A program made the translations under genes and the position numbers. From a virus: DNA of 20,311 bases. Shown here piece after piece: positions 6,442-13,184 of this stretch. The stretch spans positions 1-20,311 of IMG/VR virus record IMGVR_UViG_3300036850_000249; one strand, 5' to 3'. Each line of letters begins with the position of its first letter. The stretch's first letter is position 1. The notes under the pieces are model-generated. The model ran no database searches, was not told where the DNA came from, and saw nothing but the letters and a program-made list of their open reading frames with translations.

Positions 6442-8075
6442 TGGCGAAGAACTACGTCCAGCTCGTCTTCGCCGGCGACACCAAATCGCTGATGCGCGCC
6501 CTCAGCGACGTCGTCAAGGAGACCGGCAAGACCGAGAGCAAGCTCAAGAATCTCGGCAAGGCCTCCGCCATCGGCCTCGCCGGCATGGCGACGGCCGCCG
6601 TCGGCCTCGGCGTGAAGATGATCAGCTTGGCCTCCGACGCCGAGGAGGTCCGCTCCAAGTTCGAGACCGTCTTCGGCAAACAGGTCCCGAGGCTCAACAA
6701 GAACATCGAGGATTTCGCGAAGGCGACGGGCGCGAGCACATTCGCGATGCGCGAGCAGATCGCCAACATGGGCGCGCTGCTCTCGCCGATCCTCGGCAAC
6801 GCGAAGGCCGCCGGCGAGATGAGCTTCAAGTTCACGGCGCTGGCGAACGACCTCGCGTCCTTCAATAACGTTCCCGTCGCGGACGCGCTCGCCGCGATCC
6901 GCTCAGGTCTGGTCGGCGAGGCGGAGCCGCTCCGCGCCTTCGGCGTCCTCATCAACGACGCCGCGGTCAAGGCCGAGGCCTACCGCTCCGGCATCGCCAA
7001 GGTCGGCACGGCGCTGACCGAGCAGCAGAAGGTCCAGGCTCGCGCCAACCTCATCACGCAGCAGACCGCGCTCGCCCAGGGTGACGCGACGCGCACGGCG
7101 GGTTCCTTCGCGAACCAGATGAAGACCCTGCGGAACAAGATCTCGGACACCGCCACCGAGATCGGGATCAAGCTCCTGCCCAAGGCCCTGGAACTGCTCC
7201 GGTGGATCAACAAGGACGCCATCCCGGCCATAGAGGCCTTCGCCGAGAAGGTCGGGCCGATTCTCGGCGGCGCCTTCGAGTGGGCTTCCAAGCAGATCGC
7301 GATCTTCAAAAGCGACGTCGAGGCCATCGTCGGGGTGGTCAAGACCGCCAAGCGCGTCGTGGAGACGGTGGGGACCGCCTTTAGCCCCAATCGGTACGAC
7401 ACGATCCCCTCGGGCGACCCGCAAGTTCTTGGCGGCCGTCCAGGCAGCCAGGGCCGCGGCGCAGTGGTCCCGGGCAAACCGGCCGTACCCGGCAAGCCTT
7501 CGCCGGGTTCCGCCGGCGGTGGTAGTTTCAACGAGAAGTCGTGGACCAGCGCCTTCAAGAACGCGATGGCGCCGAAGAGGCGGAGGGCGACCGCCCGGTC
7601 AACCCCAGAGCAGCTTGCGGCTTGGCAGGGGGAGGAGACCCCGGGCAGCGTCGCCTACGCGATGGCGCAGCTCACGCAGGGCGTGAGCGATGACCTGTCG
7701 GCACTCCAGATGCTCGTTACCGAGGCCGAGAAGGCCTACTCGCGCGCCCAGGGTCCCGCCGCCATCGTCGAGGCCGCCGGCGCGCTCGCGTCGGCCCGCA
7801 GCAACCTGGCCGGCCTCGGGCCCCTGCAGCGTTTGGCGAGCGGCGAGCTCGTCGCCACCGGCACGGGAACCGCCGCGGAGGCGAGCGACGCGCTCCTGCG
7901 GGACATCCTGCGCGCGAAGGGCCAACTCCCCGCCGTCAGCGTAAGCGCCGGCACCGGCGTCACCGGCGCGTCGGTCATGAACATCACGATCAACACCGCC
8001 GCCTCGGGCGACGACGTGATTCGGGCGATCCAGACCTACGAACGCCAAAACGGCCAGCAGTTCGCGCGGGCCTGA
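6441..8075 (+). CDS. Tape measure protein
   Basis: 544 residues from ATG 6441 (TGATG overlap; a TTG at 6438 is possible but needless). The N-terminus (YVQLVFAGDTKSLMRALSDV) and a hydrophobic stretch AIGLAGMATAAVGLGVKMIS are typical of tape measure proteins, followed by VFGKQVPRLNKNIEDFAKAT, the conserved MGALLSPILGN, FNNVPVADALAAIRSGLVGE, AEPLRAFGVLIND and LTEQQKVQARANLI blocks. A Gly/Pro-rich linker lies at about residues 330-360, and the end MNITINTAASGDDVIRAIQT is a standard C-terminus. It sets tail length and is ejected with DNA. At roughly 0.15 nm per residue the tail would be near 80 nm, short for a siphovirus. No lytic domain is visible. Confidence 0.9.
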   Translation: MAKNYVQLVFAGDTKSLMRALSDVVKETGKTESKLKNLGKASAIGLAGMATAAVGLGVKMISLASDAEEVRSKFETVFGKQVPRLNKNIEDFAKATGASTFAMREQIANMGALLSPILGNAKAAGEMSFKFTALANDLASFNNVPVADALAAIRSGLVGEAEPLRAFGVLINDAAVKAEAYRSGIAKVGTALTEQQKVQARANLITQQTALAQGDATRTAGSFANQMKTLRNKISDTATEIGIKLLPKALELLRWINKDAIPAIEAFAEKVGPILGGAFEWASKQIAIFKSDVEAIVGVVKTAKRVVETVGTAFSPNRYDTIPSGDPQVLGGRPGSQGRGAVVPGKPAVPGKPSPGSAGGGSFNEKSWTSAFKNAMAPKRRRATARSTPEQLAAWQGEETPGSVAYAMAQLTQGVSDDLSALQMLVTEAEKAYSRAQGPAAIVEAAGALASARSNLAGLGPLQRLASGELVATGTGTAAEASDALLRDILRAKGQLPAVSVSAGTGVTGASVMNITINTAASGDDVIRAIQTYERQNGQQFARA

Positions 8076-8095
8076 AATTGCCAAAGGCCAAGTAG

Positions 8096-9331
8096 ATGGC
8101 GGCCTTCAAGGTGGCTTTCAACTTCCAGCCCGACACGGTCGTCGGCTTCCCGCATGACGTCACCGCGTTCGTGCGCTCGCTCTCGATCAACCGCGGCACC
8201 TCGGTCGAGGCCGTCTACCCCACGCGCTATCAGGCGGGCACGGCATCGGTCGTGCTCGACAACTCGGATGGCCGCTTCGACCCTTTCAACCTGGGCGGCA
8301 CCTACGTGGCCGACGGGGCAACGCTCATCGTGCCCATGCGCCCGATGATCCAGATCAGCGTCGATGACGGTAACGGCTCGGATCTCCAGCCCATCTTCAC
8401 CGGCTTCGTGGACCGCTGGATCCCGACCTACCCGGCCACGGGCAAGGACGCCGTGACGAGCGCCGAGTGCGTCGACGGGATCGCGCGCCTTGCCGCCGTC
8501 GATCGCGCGGCCGTCGCGCCGACCGGGACCGATGACCCCACCTCCGACCGCGTGGACCGGATCCTCGACAGCGCCGGCTGGAGCGCCACCGATCGCGACA
8601 TCGCTCCGGACACCGGGTTCACCCAGGCTATCCTCGACTCGACCACGCTCGCGGGGAACCCGTGGGCGGAGCTGCAGCTGACTGCCGACTCGGAGCCGGG
8701 GGAGATCTTCGTATCCAAGGCGGGCGACGTCACGTTTCTGGACAAGGCCACGCTTTTCTCCTCCGGCACCGCCGCCTCGGCGCACACCTTCACGGATGCC
8801 ACGCCGCCCACGAACGGGTTCCGCGACGTCGCGCTGGCGAGCGACGCCACGCTCGTGGCCAACGACATCCGGATCACGAGCGCCGATAACGAGGAGGCCA
8901 CCGCCTCGGACCTCACCTCCATCGACCTCGTCGGGATCCGAAGCTACGTCCGCGAGGATCTGCTCTTCATCGACTCGGCCGATCCCGGGGTCACACAGGA
9001 GTACGCCGACTTCATCCTCAGCGTCCTCAAGGACGCCCAGCCGCGGATCGAGACGCTGACCTTCATGCCGGCGTCCGACACGGCGAACCTCTGGGACCAG
9101 GTGAAGCTGCGCGAGCTCGGCCACCGCATCACGGTCGCCTTCACGCCGCTCGGGTCCGACCCGATCGAGCGCCGGTGCATCATCCGCGGCATCTCGCACA
9201 TCTGCGGCCCGGGGTTTACTAGTAGCTGGATCACCACCTTCCGACTCCAGGACGCGGCAGCGCTGACGCCGCTCATCTTCGATGACGCCTACGCCGGGCG
9301 CTTCGACTTCGGCCGCTTCGGCATCCCCTAG
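8096..9331 (+). CDS. Distal tail / baseplate hub-like minor tail protein
   Basis: 411 residues from ATG 8096, with AAAGG eight bases upstream. Diagnostic features are in the first third: FVRSLSINRGTSVEAVYPTR, ASVVLDNSDGRFDPFNLGG, VPMRPMIQISVDDG and PIFTGFVDRWIPTYP. The L-D-N-x-D-G-R-F-x-P motif, the RP-x-x-I strand and the F-T-G-F-V-D motif are shared by minor tail proteins that follow the tape measure gene in actinophages and that form the tail tip. The remainder is beta-rich with a YADFILSVLKDAQPRIETLT region. It probably combines distal tail and hub functions, because no other hub gene is seen before the lysis region. Confidence 0.8.
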   Translation: MAAFKVAFNFQPDTVVGFPHDVTAFVRSLSINRGTSVEAVYPTRYQAGTASVVLDNSDGRFDPFNLGGTYVADGATLIVPMRPMIQISVDDGNGSDLQPIFTGFVDRWIPTYPATGKDAVTSAECVDGIARLAAVDRAAVAPTGTDDPTSDRVDRILDSAGWSATDRDIAPDTGFTQAILDSTTLAGNPWAELQLTADSEPGEIFVSKAGDVTFLDKATLFSSGTAASAHTFTDATPPTNGFRDVALASDATLVANDIRITSADNEEATASDLTSIDLVGIRSYVREDLLFIDSADPGVTQEYADFILSVLKDAQPRIETLTFMPASDTANLWDQVKLRELGHRITVAFTPLGSDPIERRCIIRGISHICGPGFTSSWITTFRLQDAAALTPLIFDDAYAGRFDFGRFGIP

Positions 9332-9343
9332 CAGGAGGTAGCG

Positions 9344-9808
9344 ATGGCGTCGCGCACTCTGTACACGGCCGTCGCCCTCGAGGTCTACACGGCCGCCAAC
9401 CATCTGCGGATGCCCAAGGGCGCATTCGGCTACGGCACGGCGACGAGCAATCAGACCGGGATCACCTCCGACACCGATCTCACCGGCCTGACGACGGGTT
9501 CGATCACGGTCCCCGCCAACCGCCTGATCCGCATCACGGCGAAGCTGCGCCTCTCGGGCACGGTGGCCGACGGCATCACGATCCCGTCCATCAAGGAGGA
9601 CGGGACGATCGTCCAGTACTGGTACGGCAAGCGGCACTCGACCGACGACATGACGGTGATGTTCAGCGTCTTCCGGTCGCCCACGGGGGGCTCCCACACC
9701 TACAAGGTGAGCCTGCAGCGGTTCTCGGGAACCGGCACCGTCGGCAACACCGCCGACGGCACGAACCCGAGCTTTATCCTCGTCGAAGACCTCGGGCCGT
9801 CGTTCTGA
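9344..9808 (+). CDS. Minor tail protein, small beta-rich type
   Basis: 154 residues from ATG 9344 with AGGAGG (9333-9338) at ideal distance. After a short head (ASRTLYTAVALEVYTAANHL) the core reads GITSDTDLTGLTTGSITVPA then NRLIRITAKLRLSGT, ITIPSIKEDGTIVQY, SPTGGSHTYKVSLQRFSGTG and FILVEDLGP. This layout (T-D-x-D-L-T-G-L, V-x-A-N-R-x-I-R-I, I-x-E-x-G, T-Y-K-x-x-x-x-R-x-x-G-T-G-T, I-x-V-E-D-L-G) recurs in jelly-roll-like minor tail or fibre-tip proteins of actinophages. It may sit at the tail tip and touch the cell surface. It is the last clear tail gene before the lysis region. Confidence 0.7.
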   Translation: MASRTLYTAVALEVYTAANHLRMPKGAFGYGTATSNQTGITSDTDLTGLTTGSITVPANRLIRITAKLRLSGTVADGITIPSIKEDGTIVQYWYGKRHSTDDMTVMFSVFRSPTGGSHTYKVSLQRFSGTGTVGNTADGTNPSFILVEDLGPSF

Positions 9809-9864
9809 TGACCCGGGGCGCGGCCGGATGGTGGCGGCCGCAGATGATCAGGCGCCCGGGTTGA
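9808..9864 (+). CDS. Possible 18-residue coupling peptide
   Basis: An ATG at 9808 overlaps the previous stop (TGATG) and opens an 18-codon frame ending at TGA 9862-9864, two bases before the TTG start of the next membrane protein. It is Arg/Trp-rich and too short to fold. Its likely value is to carry ribosomes to the weak TTG start downstream; it could also be chance. Confidence 0.25.
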   Translation: MTRGAAGWWRPQMIRRPG

Positions 9865-9865
9865 G

Positions 9866-10090
9866 TTGGGTCACGAGCCGCCCTATCCCGGCCCATCCGG
9901 AAGGGCCGAGCGCATCCGCGCCACCTTCGACCTTCTCTGGCCGGTTGTGCTCGCCGTGTTCGGCCTCGTGGTCTTCGCCGTGCTCCTCATTCGACCGGAG
10001 CTTCGCAGCGTCGAGGTGTTCGCGGTCGTCGGGGCGATGCTTTCAGGCGGTTCGATCATCGGATTGGCGACGCGCGGCCGTGGCTCGTAA
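9866..10090 (+). CDS. Small membrane protein with two hydrophobic segments
   Basis: 74 residues from TTG 9866, just after the 18-codon frame. A Pro/Gly-rich cytoplasmic-type head (GHEPPYPGPSGRAERIRATF) is followed by a strong transmembrane segment LLWPVVLAVFGLVVFAVLLI, a short polar link RPELRSVE, and a second hydrophobic stretch VFAVVGAMLSGGSIIGLA, ending in RGRGS. Two short spans with a basic tail suit a holin or holin-partner, and the gene stands at the entry to the lysis region. The weak start suggests low or coupled expression. I do not recognise a family. The last bases overlap the GTG of the next small gene. Confidence 0.55.
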   Translation: MGHEPPYPGPSGRAERIRATFDLLWPVVLAVFGLVVFAVLLIRPELRSVEVFAVVGAMLSGGSIIGLATRGRGS

Positions 10091-10187
10091 GCGCACCTGC
10101 CCGACCGTCTGCCTGGTCGCGCTCTGGGCCTCGTTCGCTGAGGGGGTCGCGTTGCTGGCGATCGCCGTGGTCTGGATCGTCCGCTGA
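10080..10187 (+). CDS. 35-residue single-span membrane protein
   Basis: 35 residues from GTG 10080, overlapping the previous gene by 11 bases and ending in TGA that shares a base with the next ATG. After a basic head (MARKRTCPTVC) there is one hydrophobic segment, LVALWASFAEGVALLAIAVV, and a short WIVR tail. The longer open frame beginning at 9828 is not credible upstream of this point because it is Ser/Arg-rich shadow sequence. Tiny single-span proteins like this are common partners in phage lysis cassettes, either as holin, antiholin or spanin-like factors; no specific assignment is possible. Confidence 0.45.
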   Translation: MARKRTCPTVCLVALWASFAEGVALLAIAVVWIVR

Positions 10188-10897
10188 TGTTCTGGCGTCT
10201 GCGCGGCGTCGTGCCGACCTGGGTCTACGCGGTATCGCTCGTGCCGCTGATCGTGAGCACCGTGATCTCGTTGTCGCTGGCCGTGAGCGCCCGCACCCAG
10301 GTGCGCCAGGAGGCCGAGCAGCGGGCGGCGCTGGCGCTGGAGGTCGCCCGGTCGAGCCGGCAGGCGACGATGGTGCTGCGCGCCCAGAGCCGGCGGGCCG
10401 ACAACAACACCTGCCGGCTGATCAACGGGCTGGGCCGGGCCATCGCCCAGGCCACCGGCGCCCGCTTCGAGGCGGTGGGTTGCAGGACGTTTCGCCTCAC
10501 GGGGCGGGTGGTGGGCGCCAGCGGCCCCGCCGGCCCCTCCGGCCAGCCGGGCCAGCCGGGCACCCCGGGGCGGCCCGGGCGACCGGGGCGGCGGGGCCCG
10601 CCCGGTCCTCGAGGTCCGATGGGAGCGCCCGGTCCTGCAGGGCCGGCGGGGCCGGCCGGGCAGGAGTCGCTCATCTCCGCCGAGGAACTCGGCCGGCTGC
10701 GCGCCGGCGTGGTCGACGCGGCCGGCCGGCTCGACGTGCTCGAGCGGGTGGCGCTCCGGGCTGGCGATCTCACGGAGCTGCGCCAGCGCATCGAGACGCT
10801 GGAGGAGAACATTCGCAATCTGAACGCCCAGGTCGCGGCGCTCGAAGCAATGGCGGTCGCCGCCGCGCCCACCGCCAGCGCACCGGTGGCGCCGTGA
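10187..10897 (+). CDS. Membrane-anchored collagen-like / coiled-coil protein
   Basis: 236 residues from ATG 10187 (TGATG overlap). Order: a transmembrane segment near residues 11-33 (TWVYAVSLVPLIVSTVISLS then LAV); a helical Arg/Ala/Gln-rich stalk to about 75; a segment with two cysteines (C76, C99); fifteen uninterrupted Gly-X-Y triplets from G113 to about residue 157, rich in Pro and Arg; then a long amphipathic helix to about 225 with LDVLERVALRAGDL and LRQRIETLEENIRNLNAQVA, a likely trimeric coiled coil that could register the collagen triple helix. An Ala/Pro tail ends it. Phage collagen-like proteins are usually fibre parts; here the membrane anchor and place before the endolysin suggest instead an envelope-spanning rod, possibly doing a spanin-like job or decorating the lysogen. 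That role is inference. Confidence 0.75.
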   Translation: MFWRLRGVVPTWVYAVSLVPLIVSTVISLSLAVSARTQVRQEAEQRAALALEVARSSRQATMVLRAQSRRADNNTCRLINGLGRAIAQATGARFEAVGCRTFRLTGRVVGASGPAGPSGQPGQPGTPGRPGRPGRRGPPGPRGPMGAPGPAGPAGPAGQESLISAEELGRLRAGVVDAAGRLDVLERVALRAGDLTELRQRIETLEENIRNLNAQVAALEAMAVAAAPTASAPVAP

Positions 10898-11133
10898 CCG
10901 CCTGTGGCACCCGCGACACCGCGCTCGCGCGCTTCCTGCGCGAGGCGCGCTACGAGCGGGGCATGAGTCAGGAGGACGTGGCCCGCCGCGTGGGCGTGAA
11001 CAAGGAGGCCGTGTACCGCTGGGAGAACGGCCTGCGCCGGCCTCGCTTGCGCCAGCTCTATGCGTTGTCGGATGTGTTCTGGATCAGCCGGCGGCGAATC
11101 GTCGACATTGCATCGGAAGGAGACTCACCATGA
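10894..11133 (+). CDS. Small XRE-family HTH regulator in the lysis region
   Basis: 79 residues from GTG 10894, overlapping the collagen-like gene (GTGA). The helix-turn-helix is plain: LARFLREARYERGMSQEDVA, RRVGVNKEAVYRWENG then LRRPRLRQLYALSDVF. This is the Cro/C1-type fold: helix 1, the S-Q-E-x-V-A turn, the recognition helix with V-Y-R-W-E-N-G, and closing helices; there is no ligand or dimerisation extension of note. It is encoded inside the late operon rather than in the regulatory region, so it would be made late and may shut off early genes or control the lysis genes. The stop overlaps the next ATG (ATGA). Confidence 0.8.
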   Translation: MTACGTRDTALARFLREARYERGMSQEDVARRVGVNKEAVYRWENGLRRPRLRQLYALSDVFWISRRRIVDIASEGDSP

Positions 11134-11237
11134 TCCACGGCATCGTCGCGGCGCTCGCGAAGCTTTTCGAGCCGCCCATTTCCACGCTCCTGCGCGACAT
11201 CGCGCGGGCGCTGAACCTGCCGGGGCCCCTGTTTTAA
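11130..11237 (+). CDS. 35-residue amphipathic peptide
   Basis: 35 residues from ATG 11130, in an ATGA overlap with the XRE gene and preceded by GGAAGGAG, a good ribosome site. It begins MIHGIVAALAKLFEPPISTL and ends in hydrophobic PGPLF. The two halves form short amphipathic helices around a PP hinge. It is too short for a full holin span but could sit in the membrane surface. Its strong ribosome site and overlap support coding; the function is unknown. Its PIS-x-LL stretch is echoed in the peptide encoded at 11293. Confidence 0.5.
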   Translation: MIHGIVAALAKLFEPPISTLLRDIARALNLPGPLF

Positions 11238-11258
11238 ACATCTGCCGACGGGGGACGG

Positions 11259-11277
11259 GCAAGGATGTACACCTTGC
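11259..11277. promoter_or_regulatory. Perfect 6-bp inverted repeat between two tiny lysis-region genes
   Basis: GCAAGG-ATGTACA-CCTTGC lies in the only non-coding gap of this part of the operon, 16 bases before the start of the 29-residue peptide gene at 11293. It could be an operator for the nearby XRE protein or an RNA hairpin tuning translation; there is no T-run, so it is not a standard terminator. Confidence 0.4.
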
Positions 11278-11292
11278 GTCAAGGAGATGAAC

Positions 11293-11382
11293 ATGGGTCC
11301 CATCAGCGGCCTCTTGAACCTTCTCGGCTTCGTCCTGAGCGGGCTCGGCAAGATCATCGCCATCATCCCGTTGCCACTGTGA
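11293..11382 (+). CDS. 29-residue highly hydrophobic peptide
   Basis: 29 residues from ATG 11293; AAGGAG at 11281-11286 is six bases upstream, better spaced for this ATG than for the in-frame ATG at 11287. The peptide is almost wholly hydrophobic with regularly placed glycines and one lysine: MGPISGLLNLLGFVLSGLGK, then an IIAIIP segment. This composition resembles membrane-active peptides and very small holin-like proteins; it could insert as a single span or lie on the membrane. Placed four genes before the holin-like gene and just before an amphipathic helix protein, it is a good candidate member of the lysis set, but no family is recognised. Confidence 0.5.
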   Translation: MGPISGLLNLLGFVLSGLGKIIAIIPLPL

Positions 11383-11393
11383 GGAGGTAGCTC

Positions 11394-11624
11394 ATGCCGT
11401 TCGGTCTCGACCTCAACGCGATGGTCGATCGGGCCGCCAGCAAGATCGGCCCGCTGCTCGATCAGGCGCTCGCCAAGGTCCAGCCGATCATCAACGAGGC
11501 GTTCGCCACGGCGACTGCGGGCCTTGCGGCGCTCGATACCTCGATTGACGCCCTGACCGCCGAGCAGGTGAAGACGAACGCGCTCCTGCGTCAGATCCTC
11601 ATGGAGCTGCGGAAGGGCACATGA
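11394..11624 (+). CDS. Small helical protein of the lysis region
   Basis: 76 residues from ATG 11394, preceded by GAGGAGG (11381-11387). The chain is one long predicted amphipathic helix series: FGLDLNAMVDRAASKIGPLL, DQALAKVQPIINEAFATATA, then LDTSIDALTAEQVKTNALLR and a basic end. No transmembrane stretch or cysteine is present. It may be soluble and oligomeric, and could be a partner of the collagen-like coiled coil or a chaperone/antiholin for the peptides just upstream. The stop overlaps the endolysin ATG (ATGA), so the two are translated together. Function not recognised. Confidence 0.6.
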   Translation: MPFGLDLNAMVDRAASKIGPLLDQALAKVQPIINEAFATATAGLAALDTSIDALTAEQVKTNALLRQILMELRKGT

Positions 11625-12415
11625 ACGACGGCGACCGGGTGATCGCGCTGGCGCTCGGCCACCTGGGCGTACGCGAGACGCGCCCGAACCGCGGGCCGGA
11701 GGTCGATCGCTTCACGGGCCAGTACGGCATGCGGGGTGTGCCCTGGTGCGGCTGCTTCGCGGGCTACGTCTACGCCGAGGCGGGCGTGGATGACGCCGGG
11801 CTGTGCAGCCCGTCGGTGGCGGTCACCTGCGAGCGCGCGGACGCGCTCGGCGGCCTGGCGCCGGCGGGGCTCGCGCCCCCGGGCACCCTCATGGCCAAGT
11901 GCGGCGTGCACGTCGGCCTCGTGGTGCGCGACCGCGGCGACGGCGTGCTCGACTCCGTGGAGGGGAACACCGACAACATGGTGGCCAGGCGCACCCGCGC
12001 CAAGAGCGATTGGCGCCTGATCGTGCCGCCGGCGCTCGCCGCCCAGGCGCCGCGGCCGCCGCTGATGATCCCGAGCTACGGCTTCGATGACCTGAACCTG
12101 AAGCCGGATCGCTACGGCGGCTGGTCGACGCCCGAGGCGCGCGATGCCCAGATGACCGCCTACCAGCAGGCGCACCCCGGCGACTGGACGCGGGCGCTGA
12201 GGACCACCGCGCCGGCGCCCTACGCCTTCGAGGCTGGCCCCGCCGGCAGCTACGGCGCGCCCTGGAAGTTCGGCGGCTGGGCCTCCAAGGCCACCCGCGA
12301 CGCCAAGATGGCGAGCTACCAGCAGGCGCACCCGCTCGCGCCTCTGCGCCCCTGGGCCACCAGCGTGCCGGTGCCCGCCGGCGCCCCGCCGACCACAGGA
12401 GACTCATGGACGTGA
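11621..12415 (+). CDS. CHAP-domain endolysin with tandem C-terminal repeat
   Basis: 264 residues from ATG 11621. Residues 1-140 form a CHAP-like cysteine amidase/endopeptidase: ALGHLGVRETRPNRGPEVDR, the nucleophile in VPWCGCF (C43), a catalytic His in KCGVHVGLVV (H97) and the acidic partner in VEGNT (E114). It would cut peptidoglycan at lysis. Residues 151-240 contain two copies of a 52-residue-spaced unit: YGGW...ARDAQMTAYQQAHP (165-186) and FGGW...TRDAKMASYQQAHP (217-238), each preceded by a Tyr/Pro/Lys stretch. This looks like a cell-wall-binding module that I cannot match to a known binding repeat. There is no signal peptide, so release depends on a holin, in keeping with the small membrane genes on both sides. 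Confidence 0.8.
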   Translation: MNDGDRVIALALGHLGVRETRPNRGPEVDRFTGQYGMRGVPWCGCFAGYVYAEAGVDDAGLCSPSVAVTCERADALGGLAPAGLAPPGTLMAKCGVHVGLVVRDRGDGVLDSVEGNTDNMVARRTRAKSDWRLIVPPALAAQAPRPPLMIPSYGFDDLNLKPDRYGGWSTPEARDAQMTAYQQAHPGDWTRALRTTAPAPYAFEAGPAGSYGAPWKFGGWASKATRDAKMASYQQAHPLAPLRPWATSVPVPAGAPPTTGDSWT

Positions 12416-12507
12416 CCGAGACCCCGCCCCGCCTTCCCGACGACGCGGAGGTTCTGGAGCCGCCGCCCGAGACGCCCACCGACGTGCCGAAGGAGCAGCT
12501 GTCGTGA
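12406..12507 (+). CDS. 33-residue acidic, proline-rich peptide
   Basis: 33 residues from ATG 12406, overlapping the end of the endolysin gene by ten bases and preceded by CAGGAGAC. It is made almost entirely of Pro, Glu, Asp, Thr and Val (TPPRLPDDAEVLEPPPETP) and should be disordered. Its TGA overlaps the GTG of the holin-like gene (GTGA). The good ribosome site and its link to both neighbours support translation, perhaps mainly to feed the holin start; an independent function is unknown. Confidence 0.45.
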   Translation: MDVTETPPRLPDDAEVLEPPPETPTDVPKEQLS

Positions 12508-12758
12508 GCCTCGCGCCGATCCGCAAGATCCTCGCCGCCGCCATCGGCGCCGTCGTCGCCGGCGGCGGGCTGATCGCGTTCGTGACGACCGGCGAGGGCG
12601 ACTGGCGCTCCATCCTCGGCGTGGCGCTGGCGGCCGCACTGCCGGTCATCGTCGGCTACCTCACGCCGGCGGACGTCCGGCAGGGGGAGCAGGCGATCGC
12701 GGCCGGCAAGATCCCGGTCGCGGCGCCGGCGATCAAGGCTGGCCAGCCGCCCTACTGA
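12504..12758 (+). CDS. Holin-like membrane protein
   Basis: 84 residues from GTG 12504 (GTGA overlap). A short basic head (SLAPIRKI) is followed by transmembrane segment one, LAAAIGAVVAGGGLIAFVTT, a charged turn GEGDWRS, and segment two, ILGVALAAALPVIVGYLTPA, then a soluble tail with many Ala and Pro. Two spans, N-terminal basic start, small size and a place right after the endolysin are the standard picture of an actinophage holin, which would permeabilise the membrane at a set time and let the endolysin out. The LP-x-I-V-G-Y-L-x-P motif in span two is frequent in such holins. It is the last gene of the late operon. Confidence 0.65.
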   Translation: MSLAPIRKILAAAIGAVVAGGGLIAFVTTGEGDWRSILGVALAAALPVIVGYLTPADVRQGEQAIAAGKIPVAAPAIKAGQPPY

Positions 12759-12765
12759 CGAGAAG

Positions 12766-12791
12766 CGGCCCGGAGCCGAAGCCCCGGGCCG
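12766..12791 (+). terminator. Hairpin closing the late operon
   Basis: CGGCCCGG (12766-12773) pairs perfectly with CCGGGCCG (12784-12791) across a 10-base loop, starting seven bases after the stop of the holin-like gene. There is no T-run, as usual in high-GC actinobacteria. Confidence 0.65.
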
Positions 12792-12807
12792 TCCGCCCTG
12801 CGGCAAT

Positions 12808-12842
12808 CCCCCGACCGCCGCGAGGCGGCTGCGGGTCGGGGG
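12808..12842. terminator. Large hairpin between convergent operons
   Basis: CCCCCGACC (12808-12816) pairs with GGTCGGGGG (12834-12842), and inside it GCCGC pairs with GCGGC around a GAG loop, leaving a four-base bulge. It ends ten bases from the stop of the minus-strand zinc-ribbon gene, so it can serve both strands as a bidirectional terminator. Confidence 0.65.
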
Positions 12843-12852
12843 GGTGGGCAGC

Positions 12853-13170
12853 CTACTTCTTGAAGAGGCCGGACTGGATGGCGGCGACCTCGGCGAGGAA
12901 GGCGTCGTCGCGGTCCGGGGGCAGGAGAATCCGATCGACCCTGCGGGAGAGGGGCGACTGGACGGGGGGCCCGTAGGGCTCGCCTCCGCGCTTCAGGTTC
13001 TCGCCGCAGCCGTTGCACTTGAGCCGCTTCGGCATCGCGAGGACGCCGACGCCGACGGTCACGACGCCGATCACCTTCGCCTTGCCGGTGCGCTTCGACG
13101 TGAACGAATTACGGGCGCCGCAGACGGGGCAGCGCACATCGCCATTGGCGTCGATCTGCGTGGACTTCAT
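12853..13170 (-). CDS. Zinc-ribbon protein
   Basis: 105 residues from ATG 13170 on the minus strand. Two CxxC pairs, CPVC (C14, C17) and CNGC (C52, C55), frame a zinc ribbon with a conserved centre: NSFTSKRTGKAKVIGVVTVG then VLAMPKRLKCNGCGENLKRG. Between the cysteines is a hydrophobic VIGVVTVGVGVLA stretch that is a feature of this family, small proteins that I have seen in actinobacteria and their prophages. The C-terminus has a helical end (DDAFLAEVAAIQSGLF). No function is established to my knowledge. The gene is on the opposite strand to the late operon, fenced by terminators and driven by the shared element described at 13185-13250, so it behaves as a cargo gene. Confidence 0.75.
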   Translation of the reverse strand: MKSTQIDANGDVRCPVCGARNSFTSKRTGKAKVIGVVTVGVGVLAMPKRLKCNGCGENLKRGGEPYGPPVQSPLSRRVDRILLPPDRDDAFLAEVAAIQSGLFKK

Positions 13171-13184
13171 GTGGAGCTCTTTTC

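Noticed and set aside
8036-9697. 553-codon open frame on the minus strand
   Set aside because: Antisense of the distal tail genes, with low-complexity Arg/Asp/Gly/Val composition and no recognisable motif.
9828-10079. Upstream part of the 119-codon frame ending at 10187
   Set aside because: Ser/Arg/Pro-rich shadow of the two-span membrane protein; only the part from GTG 10080 looks like a membrane protein.
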